Positions 11,224 through 23,626 of a stretch of DNA of 64,000 nt are shown here, piece after piece. Location: assembly GCA_947561395.2 (NCBI GenBank), contig OX387193.1, positions 33,802,255-33,866,254 of the forward strand. Reading direction: 5' to 3'. A program made the position numbers and the translations under genes. How positions within the stretch are numbered: the stretch's first letter is position 1; every line of letters starts with the position of its first letter. The notes under the pieces were generated by a model. It did not search any database, was not told where the DNA came from, and saw only the letters and a list, made by a program, of their open reading frames with translations. The DNA comes from Buxus sempervirens (Eukaryota; Streptophyta; Magnoliopsida; Buxales; Buxaceae).

Positions 11224-14200
11224 TGTAACGCCCCGGAACCGGGTTACGTAGAAAAACCGTAATTCATTCCCAAAGGGTTACTTATATACACAAGATCGCT
11301 ATATCAGAGTGAAGGATAACATGAAATAAAAAATAATATAATCAGAGTTAACTAAAAATCCCCAACTCACCTGAAACAAGTATATACCCGCCTGTATCGT
11401 TCACTCTGAAATCTGAAAACAAAACAAAACAAAAGGAATGAGATACGACTATCTCAGCAAGTAGCAGCTCAAATATATTTAATTTAATTTCTAAAACATG
11501 CACGATTAAAACATACTCAACGATTAACCATGGATAAATCGATTAATCCAACTAATCCGGCAAAACAATATCAAACCACAAAGTAAGGTGGGACTAGTGA
11601 AATTTGACCACTTTGTAAGGTTAAGTTCTAGTTCCAAACAGTTCCAGTCCGAGAACCTCTGCCAAATTTGATACCTCTGTAAACTGATTCCAATATATAT
11701 CGTCTCTTGGTGGAAATCACAAGACCTCACCATCTCCAAGGGTGGAAATGGATATCAATCCAGTCTGAGAACCACTGTCGAAACTGTTGCCAAGAATAGA
11801 CCTCACCCCCTCATGGGGTGGAAACGAAGTTGCTGCAGCACATCCCTCATGGAAGGCCTCTTTATATGAAGGAAACGCGTAAAATAAATCCCTTTTAGTT
11901 CGCAGCACTTCCCTCATGGAAGGCCTCTCCGCATAAAGGAAATGCATGAAGGAAGCTACTTTAACCAAACAAATTAGACAGACTTCACTTATTAGCTAGA
12001 TTATGGATCCATAACGTGCTATGCCCTAAATAGCGTAAATAAAGACCAACAAGTACAACAAAAGCTTTGCTTCAAACCAAGTATTTCGATGTGCAAAACA
12101 ACATATATCCAAGTGAGAATAAACATAATATGGGTCACTTAGGGCCAAAACCTACTCCCTCATGGATGTGTCCAAAGTACTTTCTCATGAAACAATTTTC
12201 AAGAATAAAATACATGCAATTCTGATTCCAATTTTCAATTAAGAATACAGTAATTAAATAAATCATTCGGCAAACACTTAGAGTATTCAAATCTGTCTCC
12301 ACAACACAAATTCAATAAAATTCTATTAAAGAAGATATCACCCCAAATCTGGAGTTTCTTACGTTAAACCCATTATATAAAAATAAATCCAACGTTGAAA
12401 CTTCCGGTTAAACACAAAATAGAAATAACAGCTCATAACTTACACCTCTCTTCACTTTACTTTCATTTTGTAATTCAAAGACCTTAACCAGCAAATTATT
12501 AAAAAAACATAATAAAGACAATATTCAGGTCATGCAGTACTTTCCACTAATTTGATGAGTTTAAATCAGCTCACAGTTTCCCGAATAACTAGTTCTCTTC
12601 ATGCATAAATTCAGATTTGCAAGTCTTCATTTAATTGACCTCAAATCTAATTAGTTCTTAATCCTTATTATCAATATAAATTCTCTGTAAGTTTCTAATG
12701 TCATTTGCATGCTAAATGAATTTAAATTAGCTCAATTTAATAAGATTAACAAGCTAGAACTTTAGTTATACCCCAATGACCATTGCTTAGTTCCCCAAAA
12801 GACCATTTCTCTTAGGTTAATCCATAACATAGTTTTGATCCAAAAATAAGCTCAAAGGAGTCTCACCTATTTGTTGCAGAATTATAATCGTGAACATGTC
12901 ATCATATTCCTTTAAATTCTCATGTCAATTTATCTTCCATAAAATGCATAACTATAGCTGTAGAAAATTTATAATATGTTTTTGGAATTGTGACTTCCAG
13001 CAATTCGTTTAATTCATAATATTATTCTGTTCTCCATAATAATTCTAGATGCCTGAGATACTAAATAAAACTTAGATGAAACTAATTGAACAAGTTTAAA
13101 ATGCTGAAACTATTTTTATATTCAATTATCTAAACAGCTGCATTTTACCTTTAGAAATTGAGCTGGTGCTGACCCGGGGCTGGCCTGGATAGGTTGGCAC
13201 CAGGTTTGTACCCACAAAAAATTGAACTGGCGCTAACCTCTTTGAGGTTAGCCCCATCTAGCATCAGGTTAGCGCCAAGCATTTTTTCCACTTCCGTAAC
13301 TTCCAACTTACGGCAAATGCATTTCTTAAAGGACTGAACCAAATCACTCCAACCAAAACACTTCTAACATGATGAAAATCATCCTAGTAATACAATAATA
13401 CTATTTCGAATTTAATCTAATTAGGCGAATGATAAATCATAGATCAAACGTTAGTCTACGAATAGAATTTTGCAACTTCTGTTTTCATCAAATCTAAACC
13501 TGTTAATGTACAACTCATGCGATCAAAGTTGTTAAAAAGGTGCTACTTGCCTGTCGTGTGCTTAACTCCAACTTCACCAGAAATAGCAGCAAAATCAGAT
13601 GTCTCTCCGCGCTCAGAGTTTCCTCGACGAACTGATCTGAATTGGGACTTGGACGTCTTCTGCTCCAACAGATCAGTCACGAACTCCACTCACGAGCAAA
13701 GCTTCTCCCTTCGCTTGGATTCCTCAAATTCAAACTCTAAACCTCACTTCCACAGATCTGAAACCCTTTTCTTAACTTCCTAGCTTTACGTTACGATGGT
13801 TAAGCTTCTTCAGCAATTAAACAATCGTAACTGTTTTGAGCGCACGGAGTTGACGATGAATTTCCTTACATTAAGAAAACTCCTCAACTCCTTCATGATC
13901 CGGTGGAACTCTACTCCACCGATTGCCTACACCAACCACCCAATAACCATTGATAATTTGATTTAATCACCCAAATCATTTCAACAGCACCACCTGAATT
14001 TTATTTAATTTAATTTATATATAATATTTACTATTGAACTTATAACAAAACTTACTTACCCTTATTTTATTAAATCCGACTTTTGCTAAATTCCCAAATT
14101 GCCCTTGTGACACAACTACCTGAATTATCCCTCATTATTAATTTTTAATAATATTAGCAAATTCTTTATATTAGGCTAATAAAAAATCTGGGGTCATACA
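11224..14200 (-). mobile_element. Solo LTR 3
   Basis: A 2,977-bp insertion with plus-strand ends TGTAACGCCCCGG and GGGGTCATACA, flanked by TAATG at 11219-11223 and 14201-14205. Read as minus it starts TGTATGACCCCAG. It belongs to the same family as LTRs 1, 2 and 4, but its internal repeat is different: a unit containing CCCTCATGGAAGGCCTCT occurs twice (about 11845-11950) in place of the CCTACTCAGGG units. The GC-rich patch is at 13160-13290. No coding domains. Confidence 0.87.
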
Positions 14201-14360
14201 TAATGTTATGTATTGACTTGTACATTTACGGGAGGCATGTACCACTCAATCAAATAACTTGTACCTTCTATCTATTGACTTGTATAACAATATAAGCTAA
14301 TTTGTATGCCTATATAGGCTTATAACTCTCTATCAAATGACTTGTGTATTGCTATGTACT
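14201..14360 (-). repeat. 147-bp satellite, left arm, segment 3 (innermost)
   Basis: About one monomer in the ACTTGTAC orientation, from the right TAATG duplication of solo LTR 3 to the start of the central spacer. Confidence 0.75.
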
Positions 14361-14440
14361 GAATAAAATGACTTATACAATTTTCTTATAATATCATCCA
14401 TAAGTCTATATAAGCATACATTTTTCCTATAATATCATCT
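14361..14440. other. Central spacer of the foldback element
   Basis: About 80 bases between the two oppositely oriented satellite arms. It contains a tandem duplication of a unit with CCTATAATATCATCTATA-like sequence followed by a TCTATATAAG motif. Satellite orientation changes from ACTTGTAC to GTACAAGT across this spacer, which makes it the loop of the palindrome. Confidence 0.7.
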
Positions 14441-14561
14441 ATACGTCTATATAAGTGTACAAGTCAGTACATAGCATTATACAAGTCATTTGATCAAGAG
14501 GGATAAGTCTATATAAGCATACAAGTTAGTGTATATTGTCGTACAAGTCAATCGATAAAAG
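14441..14561 (+). repeat. 147-bp satellite, right arm, segment 1 (innermost)
   Basis: Slightly less than one monomer in the GTACAAGT orientation. It ends at GTACA (14562-14566), the target duplication of solo LTR 4. Confidence 0.75.
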
Positions 14562-14566
14562 GTACA

Positions 14567-17494
14567 TGTAAAACCTCGATTTTTTGCTAAGCTTTTATTT
14601 ATTTATTATTTATTTAAAATTCATTATGTGTACATATTAACTTAAGTAGATACGGGTATACGTAGGGATTTCGGTGGACGAGCGTACACGGAATCAATGA
14701 TTTTCAAAGGTTGTCGAGAGGCAATATGTATGGAAGGTATTTATACTAAAGGGGAAATTAGGTTTTGAGTAGAAAAAAAATAATAAACAATATAAAATAG
14801 TAGATAAAATAAAATATATGCAAAAGTATGAACACAAGGATTTATGGACAGGTTTAATCAAAATTTATTTATTGCTAGAAATTTGTGGTCATTAGTTGTC
14901 AAGGAGAGTGAGGTGGAATATTAATACGTAATTAATTATCAAACTTAAAAATATGGTAGTGAATAGGAAATTAGCCAATAAGTAAATACGGGAAAGCCAA
15001 GTTGAATGAGGGGCAGAAAGGGGATTCCGAGGGTTAATAAAACCTCGAGGGTGAATTAGGTTAAACTTTTGCGATGTTTTATAAATAGGTAACTCATATA
15101 AATTTTCGGGGATTTGGGGGAAGGTTGCTACTCTGAAATTAGGGCGGCTACTGTGGCGATTAGGGTTTCGCTGGGAAGAGATGAGAACCGCGAGAGCTAC
15201 GACCGGATTAGTGGAGTCGGATTTCAGTGGGTTATTCCTCTCGCGATCAGGGGATAGTTTGGCTACCTTCACATCCTCGCGCGGAGCCGGAAATCGTGAT
15301 CGGCCGGTTGTGGAATAAGCTTTTATTCTGGGATAAGCGTATAAGGGTGAGTAGCACTGATTTAAAACCGAGGTTTTAGTTTATTCGTGATGTATTTTGA
15401 ATTTCATGGTCGTATTGTGAGTTCTGGGTTTTCTGGAATACCGTGAGTCCAAACGTCAGATTGAAAATTAATTTGAAATTAAAGATGTTTAGATTAAATC
15501 GAAAATTGGTTGGGAAGTCTTCTGGGAGCATTAGGAGTGTATTGGAGCAATTACAGACCTAAACAAACCAGCTAGAATTGGAGATCTCGAAATAACAGAG
15601 ACTTGAAATTCGCAGTGGGTATCCGCCCACTTGGTGCCCACTTGCGCCCACTTCGGGAAGTAGGCGCATAGGAATATTGACCTGGCGCTCAGCTCGCGCC
15701 TACTTGGCGCTCAGCTCGCGCCCACTTAAAATCGATGCGCCTATCTCGCGCCTATCCCGCGCTCTTCTCACGCCTTTCTCCCGCTCAGCTCGCGCTCACT
15801 TAACGTCGAGTGAGCGCATAGTAAATTTTCGCCTGTTTTCTATCCGCCGACTGGCACTCACCTGGCGCTCACTTCAGGAAGTGAGTGCATGCCCAATTAT
15901 ACTTGCCGAATTTGATTTCCGACTAAACCAAGGGGGATTTTGATGTCTTGGGGTTTATATCACTTCACCAATCACTTGTTTGGTAACCTTGGAACATGCA
16001 TTTCTTATTTAATTCCTAGGAGAATTCTAGTGGCAAATTCTTAGAGGCTTCTAAGGATGAGTTTAGGTTATTTTATACATGTTGTGCTGGATACCAAAAC
16101 TCTAGGAGTTCTTAGTTGTTTTCTCCTCGACTTTATACACTGTTCTAATTGAGAAATTATTGACTTCTGGTTTCATTTGTTTGAAAAATGCTGAATGTAT
16201 TGTCTTGTTATAAATAACTGTGTTTTGTATCCAAATGGCATGGTTTGTGGAAATGAGAAATACTGAAAGTATTGAGATACTGTTTGGTCCAGAGGGACAG
16301 GTGATGAACTGTGATGAGATATACATGATGTGGAATGAATGGTTTTACTTTAATGTTGGAATTGAGATTATACGATGTTTTACTATTTTGGTCTAGCTTG
16401 TCCTGGATCCAGAGTCTAAGCTTAGTAATCTAATGTTATTTGTTGGTTGTTGGAATTGCATGGCCTTGTGTGTTGCCACGACCGGTGTAGAGCAGCCAGA
16501 AACCCTGAGTAGGCCTCGTTGTCAATGCAGAAACCCGGGGAGTAGGCCTGCATTGGATGACGAAACCCTGAGTAGGCCATCATTTCAGAGTTTCCGAAAC
16601 CCTGAGTAGACCGGAACTGTGTACATGGAGGTGTGGAGTGTCTACTTGGCATGTTTAATTTATCAACTAAACAATAGTCATGACATTGACCAATGTTGGT
16701 ATTTGATTTTGTTTGACGCGATATGTTTTATTCACTGGTTTGTTGGTATTTATGGTTCATGGAATATTGTTTACCGATTATTGGGTATTGTACCTCCCGC
16801 CGGTGTAGAGCAGCCAGAAACCATGAGTAGGCCTGGTTGTCAATGCAGAAACCCGGGGAGTAGGCCTGCATTGGATGACGCAGTCATTTCAATATCCGAA
16901 ACCCTGAGTAGGCCGGATATACATTTGGAGGCGTGGGCATTGTTATGAGAAGGCTTTGTGTTATATGACATTGGTATATCTGGAATTATATCTTGAGATA
17001 CGAAATTATGGTTAATTGCTATGTTGTTGTCAGTTAATCATTATTTTATCGATATCTTCGGGGTTGGAAACGGATTGTTATTGCTTGATTTACCTGATGG
17101 TTTTTCGCACTGATATGAATTGGATTATTGAAGATTAGTCGGATTATTCGGAATATGTGTGTTATCATCATTGTATATGGTTTATAACCGTGGCATGTTT
17201 TAAAACTGAAATAAATGTATTTGTGCATGCATGTGCTGCTCACTGGGATATTCGTATCTCACCCTGTTGCTTTCGTTTTGTTTTCAGATACTCTTGGAGA
17301 GCTCGATACTTGCGGGTAGTTACTTGGACATGTGAGTTTTATTTTAGTTTGGGGAATATTTTAGCGCACTCTGTTATATAGCTATTGTTGTATTCATGTT
17401 TTTCCTTCACTCTGATATTGCGATCCTGTGTTTTATAATAACCTCTGGAGACGAGTTATGGGTTTTTCAGGTGACTCGGATCCGGGGCGTTATA
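14567..17494 (+). mobile_element. Solo LTR 4 (mosaic of LTR 1-like and LTR 2-like sequence)
   Basis: A 2,928-bp insertion with ends TGTAAAACCTCG and GGGGCGTTATA (last T mutated from the family TTACA), flanked by GTACA at 14562-14566 and 17495-17499. A TATA-like TTTTATAAATAGG near 15077 fits a plus-strand sense. From 14567 to about 16680 it follows solo LTR 2, including the GC-rich block (15610-15890) and the CCTACTCAGGG units (16497-16615). From about 16690 to 17494 it follows solo LTR 1. The switch falls at CATGACATTGACC (about 16679-16691). A second CCTACTCAGGG block lies at 16800-16920. No coding domains. Confidence 0.87.
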
Positions 17495-17663
17495 GTACAA
17501 GTCTCCCTATAAGTGTATATGTCTGTATATAGCATTGCACAAGTCATTTAATAGAGAGATATAGGCATACAAGTTAACATATAATTGTTGTACAAGTCAA
17601 TCGATACAAGGTACAAGTCATTTGATTGATTCGTGCAAGTGGCCCTATAGTAGTACAAGTCGG
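17495..17663 (+). repeat. 147-bp satellite, right arm, segment 2
   Basis: About one monomer in the GTACAAGT orientation between solo LTRs 4 and 5. It begins with the right GTACA duplication and ends with GTCGG (17659-17663), the target duplication of solo LTR 5. Confidence 0.82.
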
Positions 17664-20247
17664 TGTGAGACATGGAAAAATCACCTACGTGATCTCCTAA
17701 TCATCACACGAGATTCACAAAATTATGGAGTTGTCACCATTCATATTAAGGTATGAATGGACACCAAAGTGAGCATAAAAAGAACAAAATAGAGCTTAAG
17801 TAGTTCTAATTCATAGTCTAGTCCAGCGATTAGATAAGGGGGTTAGGTTATGAGTAGAGGAAGGTGTTAGGCACCCCTACTCATCCACACAAGGTGTTTG
17901 CCATATATTACTCATGCTTAATATGCTTGTAAACAAAAATACTCAAAAGTAATATGTAAAATAAACAAATAGATGTGTGATTCCTCTATATGAGTAGTCC
18001 AATAAATCCTAGACACTTTCTATGGATATATCACTTCTAGGACTTCATGATTAAGTAAAAAATCAAGGCAAAACTTGAAGAAAAGCAAACTAAAACAAAT
18101 CTGGAAAAATCAATTCAAGATTAAGCCATTTTAACTTGGAAAACTCAACCAACCATAAGTCATTCAATTTAAACTTAAATTGAGTGAAACCAAAGCCATT
18201 TAAAAGCTTATATGAAGTAGAAGATTCAATAAAAATTTCAATTAAATCCAATTGAAATCAAAGAAAATACACTTGTCTAAAGTTGCTGTTGTAAAACAGT
18301 AAAAGCGATAAGTAGCCAATTTTGAAAACCTATTAGTGGAGATTGGCTCCATATAAATCCTTGAAAATTTGTATGAATGAACTATGAGGTGCTATCTTTC
18401 GAATGGAATAAGCCTCACTCAAAACTTAATCTATTTGTAACTTGTGTGCCCTCTCAAACACGCCTAGAAGATAACAGATTGACTTTGTAATCTGCTACTG
18501 GGCAGTACAAGGTCAATCAAACACACAGAACTAAAATTAAAGTGAAAACTCATGAAACTACTTGGATTTGAAAGTAGACTCATAAAAGAAGACTCAGGAA
18601 TTGAAATCACTCAAATCGGAGTTAAAATGAGCCATTGATACTCAATCAAAGTGACAAGTTCAGCAATATGATTTGATATGACTTATCAACTTTAATAATA
18701 TGGCTTGAAAAATTGGCTCCATATAAATTGCTGACATTTTACAAGAATAAACTAGACATCTTCACCTATCTCATGTCTCTGGAATCATTCATAAATTCAT
18801 CTATATGACGAAGTTATGAATGATCCAAAATAAGGTACAGGTTTTGTCCAGATCTGTAAAATTGAGTGAAAATCAAGCCAAAAAAGTGTGTGTGTGTGTG
18901 TGTGTGTATGTGTGTGTGTGTGATTGATCTATATGATCTGAATTGAAATCATTTGAAAGGAGTTGAAAAACATCCAAAAATATTTAGGACATGGATTTGG
19001 CTCAGATCTCTCATTATTTGGAGAGGGAGAGCGAAATAAACCCACATTTAATGAAATTTGTTCAAATAAGAGAGATTAGACCATGAGGTCTTCACTAGAA
19101 CATTAAAACCAATTAAAATTAATTCAAAAAGTCTTGAGAGATTGCTCTAAGGCCTCTGATCTTAGATCTACTATATTGAGCATAGTAGATCTAAGATCCA
19201 TGCCTATTTTGTCAAAAAACAAGTGATGTGTGCATGAAATTGTGTAGGAAATCAGATTTTAAGGAGAGAATTGAGATTTAAGCTATAGAGAGCATAGATC
19301 TATATAATTTCTCCAAATTTAAAACAAGATCACATACAAATAGTAACCACACACAAATCAACATGAGTCATGCAATTATCTTATCACAAATGGTTCTAAA
19401 CCTAAGGATCCATTCTAACACTTATTTTCCCTATTTCTTTCTTCACGTTTTATGGCTAGAGAGGGTGCTTAAGGTACTTTAAAGCATGGTTTTTGGGGTT
19501 ACAAAACACACAAAGGACCTTATCTACAGAAAGGTAGAAGAAGAGAGTGTGCTTGAATTGAAATAAAAGAGGAGAGAAAGCTTAGAAGCTTACCTTGGTT
19601 GCTTAAGTGCTTGAGTGGAGAATTGAGCAGAGGTTCCCTTCTTCTTCAAGAGCTCTTCAAACTTTAGATTATTAGCCATTTGCTAGAGGAGAGGCAATCT
19701 ATTTATAGGCAAGACCAAGGGCAATAAAGTCCTAAGGGTAGACACAAAAGTGTGTCTTTACCCTTCCAACTCAAGTCTAAAGCATGAATTGGAGGAATTT
19801 GGCCAATTTTAGAGGCTAAATTAGGGAATTCACACTTCTCAAATAGAGGTAAATATGTAATAAGTGAAAACTCACAGGGTTTTTCAATCTGGAATAAAAC
19901 ACTTGTATCCGAAAACTCATGTCGGATACAAATAAATTCTTTGTATCCGACATATTATTTCGGATCAAATTCAGTTACAACCATGTGCAATTACTGATGT
20001 GGCCTAACTGTAAAAGATTCGAAGTCCCAGCTCATAGGCATGATCCGAAATATTATTTCGGATACACATATAAATTTTAAGTCTGACATATTATTTCGGC
20101 CACAAAATAAAAGATTTTATCCAAAATATATTTTCGGCTACAATAAAAATAAACATATCCGAAATATAATTTTGGTCAATCAAGATTAAATTCTTTTTAG
20201 CATGTATTTATTCATTGTTTTATACAGTGCGATTTGGGGTGTCTACA
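17664..20247 (-). mobile_element. Solo LTR 5 (TGTAGACACC family)
   Basis: A 2,584-bp insertion with plus-strand ends TGTGAGACATGG and GGGGTGTCTACA and a perfect duplication GTCGG (17659-17663 and 20248-20252). On the sense (minus) strand it begins TGTAGACACCCCAAATCGC, the same start as the Ogre-element LTRs here. A CTATAAATAG TATA box lies at 19708-19699. Upstream of it, at 19904-20160, is a cluster of short inverted repeats with TCCGAAA/TTTCGGA stems. A (TG)n microsatellite is at about 18890-18922. No coding domains. Confidence 0.87.
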
Positions 20248-21534
20248 GTCGGTACATTGTATTATATAAGTCATTTGATAGAAAGGTATAACTTTATACG
20301 GGCATACAAGTTATTATATATTATTGTACAAGTTAATCAATAAAAGGTACAAGACATTTGATTGAGTGGTACAAGTCCCCTTAAAAAGATACAAGTCTGT
20401 ACATAATATTGTACCAGTTTTGATAGAGAGGCATAAGTTTAAATAAGCGTACAAGTTAGTGTATATTGTTGTACAAGTCAATCGATAAAAGTTACAAGTC
20501 ATGTAATTAAGTGGTACATGTACCCCTATAAAGATACAAGGTAGTACATTGTATTGTACAAGTCATTTGATAGAGAGGTATAAATCTATTTAGGCATACA
20601 AGTTAGTATATATTGTTGTACAAGTCAATTGGTAGAAGGTACAAGTCATTTGATTGAGTTGTACAGGTCCTCCTATAAATGTATAAGTTAGTACTTAGTA
20701 TTGTACAAGTCATTTAATAGTGGAGTATAAGTCTATATAGTCATACAAGTTAGTGTATATTGTTGTACAAGTCAATTGATATAAGGTACAAGTCATGTAA
20801 TTGAGTGGTCCAGGTACCCCTATAAAAGTACAAGTCGGTACTTTGTATTGTACAAGTCATTTGATAGAGACGTATATGTCTATTTAGTCATACAAGTTAG
20901 TATATATTGTTGTATAAGTCAATGGATAGATTGTACAAGTCATTTGATTCAGTTGTATAGGTTCTCCTATAAATGTACAAGTCAGTACTTAGTATTGTAC
21001 AAGTCATTTGATAGAGGTGTATAAATCTATATAGATGTATAAGTTAGTGTATATTGTTGTACAAGTCGATTGATAAAAGATACAAGTCATTTGATTGAGT
21101 GCTTAAGGTCCCCCTATAAATGTATAAGTCTGTGCATAGCGTTGTACAAGTCATTTGATAGAGGGGTTTAAGTCTATATAGGCATACAAGTTAGTGTATA
21201 TTATTGTACAAGTCAATTGATAAAAGATACAAATCATTTGATTGAGTGCTAAATGTTCCCATATAAATGTACAAGTCTGTACATAGCATTGCACAAGTCA
21301 TTTGATAGAAGGGTATAAGTCTATATAAGCATACAAGTTAGTGTATATTTTTGTTCAAGTTAATCGATAAATGGTACAAATAGCCCTATATATGTACAAG
21401 TCAATACATTGTATTATACAATTCATTTGATAGAGAGGTATAAGTCTATTTAGACATACAAATTAGTATACATTGTTGTACAAGTCAATTGGTAGAAGGT
21501 ACAAGTCATTTGATAGAGTGGTATTGTGAGACAT
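20248..21534 (+). repeat. 147-bp satellite, right arm, segment 3 (longest clean array)
   Basis: About 8.7 monomers. The anchor AGTCATTT occurs at 20561, 20708, 20855, 21002, 21149 and 21296, five successive steps of exactly 147 bp; earlier steps are 146 and the last is 125 (a deletion). Each monomer splits into seven sub-repeats of 22, 18, 22, 21, 22, 20 and 22 bases with the shared core TACAAGT. The first five bases are the LTR 5 duplication and the last five (GGTAT) that of LTR 6. Confidence 0.9.
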
Positions 21535-23626
21535 GGAAAATCAACTAAATGACTTCCTAATCATCACACGGGGTTAATAAAATGAAGGAGTCGCCACTAT
21601 TCCTTTTTAGGTGTGAATGGACACCAAAATGATCAAATAAAATAAAAAAGGCAAAATTAGAGTTAAAGTAACTCTGTTTTAAGATTAAATCTAGAGATGG
21701 GTAAGGGGATTAGCTTATGAATAAGGGAAGGTGTTAGGCTCCCCTATTTATCCACACAAAGTGGTTGCTAAGTACCGCTCATGCTTGAAAAACTTGCTTG
21801 CTAATAAAACTCAATCAAAAGTAAAGAAAAAGAACAACAAAGATGTATGGTTCTTCCATATAAATGGCCCAATTAATTCTGGACCCTTCATATAAGTACA
21901 CCATTTTTAAGGTTTCATGACTGAATAAAAAATCAAAATAAACTCAAAGAAAATAAACCTAAAGTAAAACTTGGAAAATTGGCCTTAGGTTAAATCATTG
22001 AAGTATTGTAAAATCAACATGAAACAAGTTGAAATCTTTTGACAAAAGCATTGAAGAATAAACCTGTAACCATTTAGGGTAAAGATCTGGCCTATATCTC
22101 TCATTAATTGAGAGGAAGAAACCAAATCTACCCATATTGATGAAAAAAACCTCAAAAAGGGAGAGTTTAGGCCATATAATCCTTTCTCAAAAGTAAAGCA
22201 ATTTTGAAATCATTTTATGAAATCCTAGGGATTATTTTAAGGCTTTTGATTTCAGATCTACCATATTGATTATGATAGATCAAGAATCCTAGCTTATAAT
22301 AACCAAAAGAAAGAAGGAAATTGTGAGGAGGGTGTAGTTGTGTGGAAAATCAAAACATCTAGGAGGAGGAGAGGATCTGATGCTATGAACAGCATAGATC
22401 CATGGGATTCCTCCAGATTCAGAATAAAATAAGAACACAACATAAACAGAATATTAAAAGACACATATCAGAGATTATAACATATAGGGTTCTATCGTAC
22501 AGATCCATTCCTGTTCTCCTTTCCCCTAGCTCTCTTTTCACGTTTTACAGCTAGAGAGGATGCTTGAGGTACTTGGAGTTAGGTATGGGGTTACAAATAC
22601 AAAAATGCCTTATTCTACAGAAATGGAGAAGATCAGACTAACCATAGAATTTAAGAAAAGAAAAAGGGGAGAGAGGCTTACTTGGGTTTGAGAAAGCAGA
22701 GAGGCAGGGGTTCCCTTCTCCACTTTGAGCTCTTCTAGCTTCAATTCTCAGCCCTTTGCTTGAGGTGAGACCCTCTATTTATAGGCAAACCCAGGGGCAT
22801 GGTTGGTCACAAGGGTATGCCAAATTAGGGTTCTAGAATCTTCCAACTCAGTTTTAAAAGTTGGAGTAAATCTAACAAACCACGGAGGGTAAAAAGAGGA
22901 ACTCGAATCTCCTAGAGAGAGATAAGAGTGTAAATAAGGCTCAGAAATCGAGTATTTGAGAATTTGCACAAATTACGCATGTTCGCATACTATATGCGGT
23001 TTTGTCCAAACCGCATACCATATGCGGACAAGACCAAAATGGCCTGTTTGCACAGGTTCTACATAGCCTTGGCCTTTACCTGCATAGGCAATACTTATTT
23101 ACATGTAATATCATTTAAGTAAATGTCATCGTATTTTTTAATATTCATTTATTTAAGATATTACATGTAAATAAGCAAACACCCCCCTCCCCCATTTGAA
23201 TCCATTAAAAATAGTTCCAGACCCAAATTCCAAGTGAATAAAAAGTCAACTTTCCAGTTCAAGGCTAAATTCCGGTTTTTCAGGTCCGGTAAAAAGATTC
23301 AACATGTTAATACCAAGGTATTTGTCAAGATTTAAAGGCTCAAAAAATTCATTTATGCAATAACATTGCTAAAAACCTGATTACCGGGAAAAATTATCTT
23401 GAAATCTTGCTTAAAAAAATATTTCATTTTTTGGGTCAAAAGTCAACAAAATTCAACCGGAAAAGTTTGACTTTGCGCAAAAGATTGAATTTCGGCCTTT
23501 TCTTTTGTGGTTGTAGATTCAAATGGGTTAAGGCTCTCAAACCCAATGCTAAGAATTGAAAATTTCAATAAGATATTTCTCTCCTTCAAGATTTATCATA
23601 AATTGTGCAATTTTGGGGTGTCTACA
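21535..23626 (-). mobile_element. Solo LTR 6 (TGTAGACACC family)
   Basis: A 2,092-bp insertion with plus-strand ends TGTGAGACATGG and GGGGTGTCTACA, flanked by GGTAT at 21530-21534 and 23627-23631. On the sense (minus) strand it starts TGTAGACACCCCAAAATTG. A TATA box is at 22784-22775, followed by a leader with close matches to the LTR at the window end (CCTCAAGCAAA, GGGAACCCCT, CAAGTAAG). Two short palindromes with CCGCATA/TATGCGG arms are at 22984-23027, about 200 bp upstream of the TATA box. No coding domains. Confidence 0.87.

Noticed and set aside
8365-16652. Near-identical 76-codon frames at 8365-8595 (+) and 16422-16652 (-)
   Set aside because: Both lie in the homologous CCTACTCAGGG repeat region of solo LTRs 2 and 4. 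Similarity follows from LTR homology, with no sign of coding selection.
20248-21534. 147-bp and 78-bp arrays as possible CRISPR-like arrays
   Set aside because: Units are contiguous without unique spacers, no cas genes occur, and the context is plant nuclear DNA.
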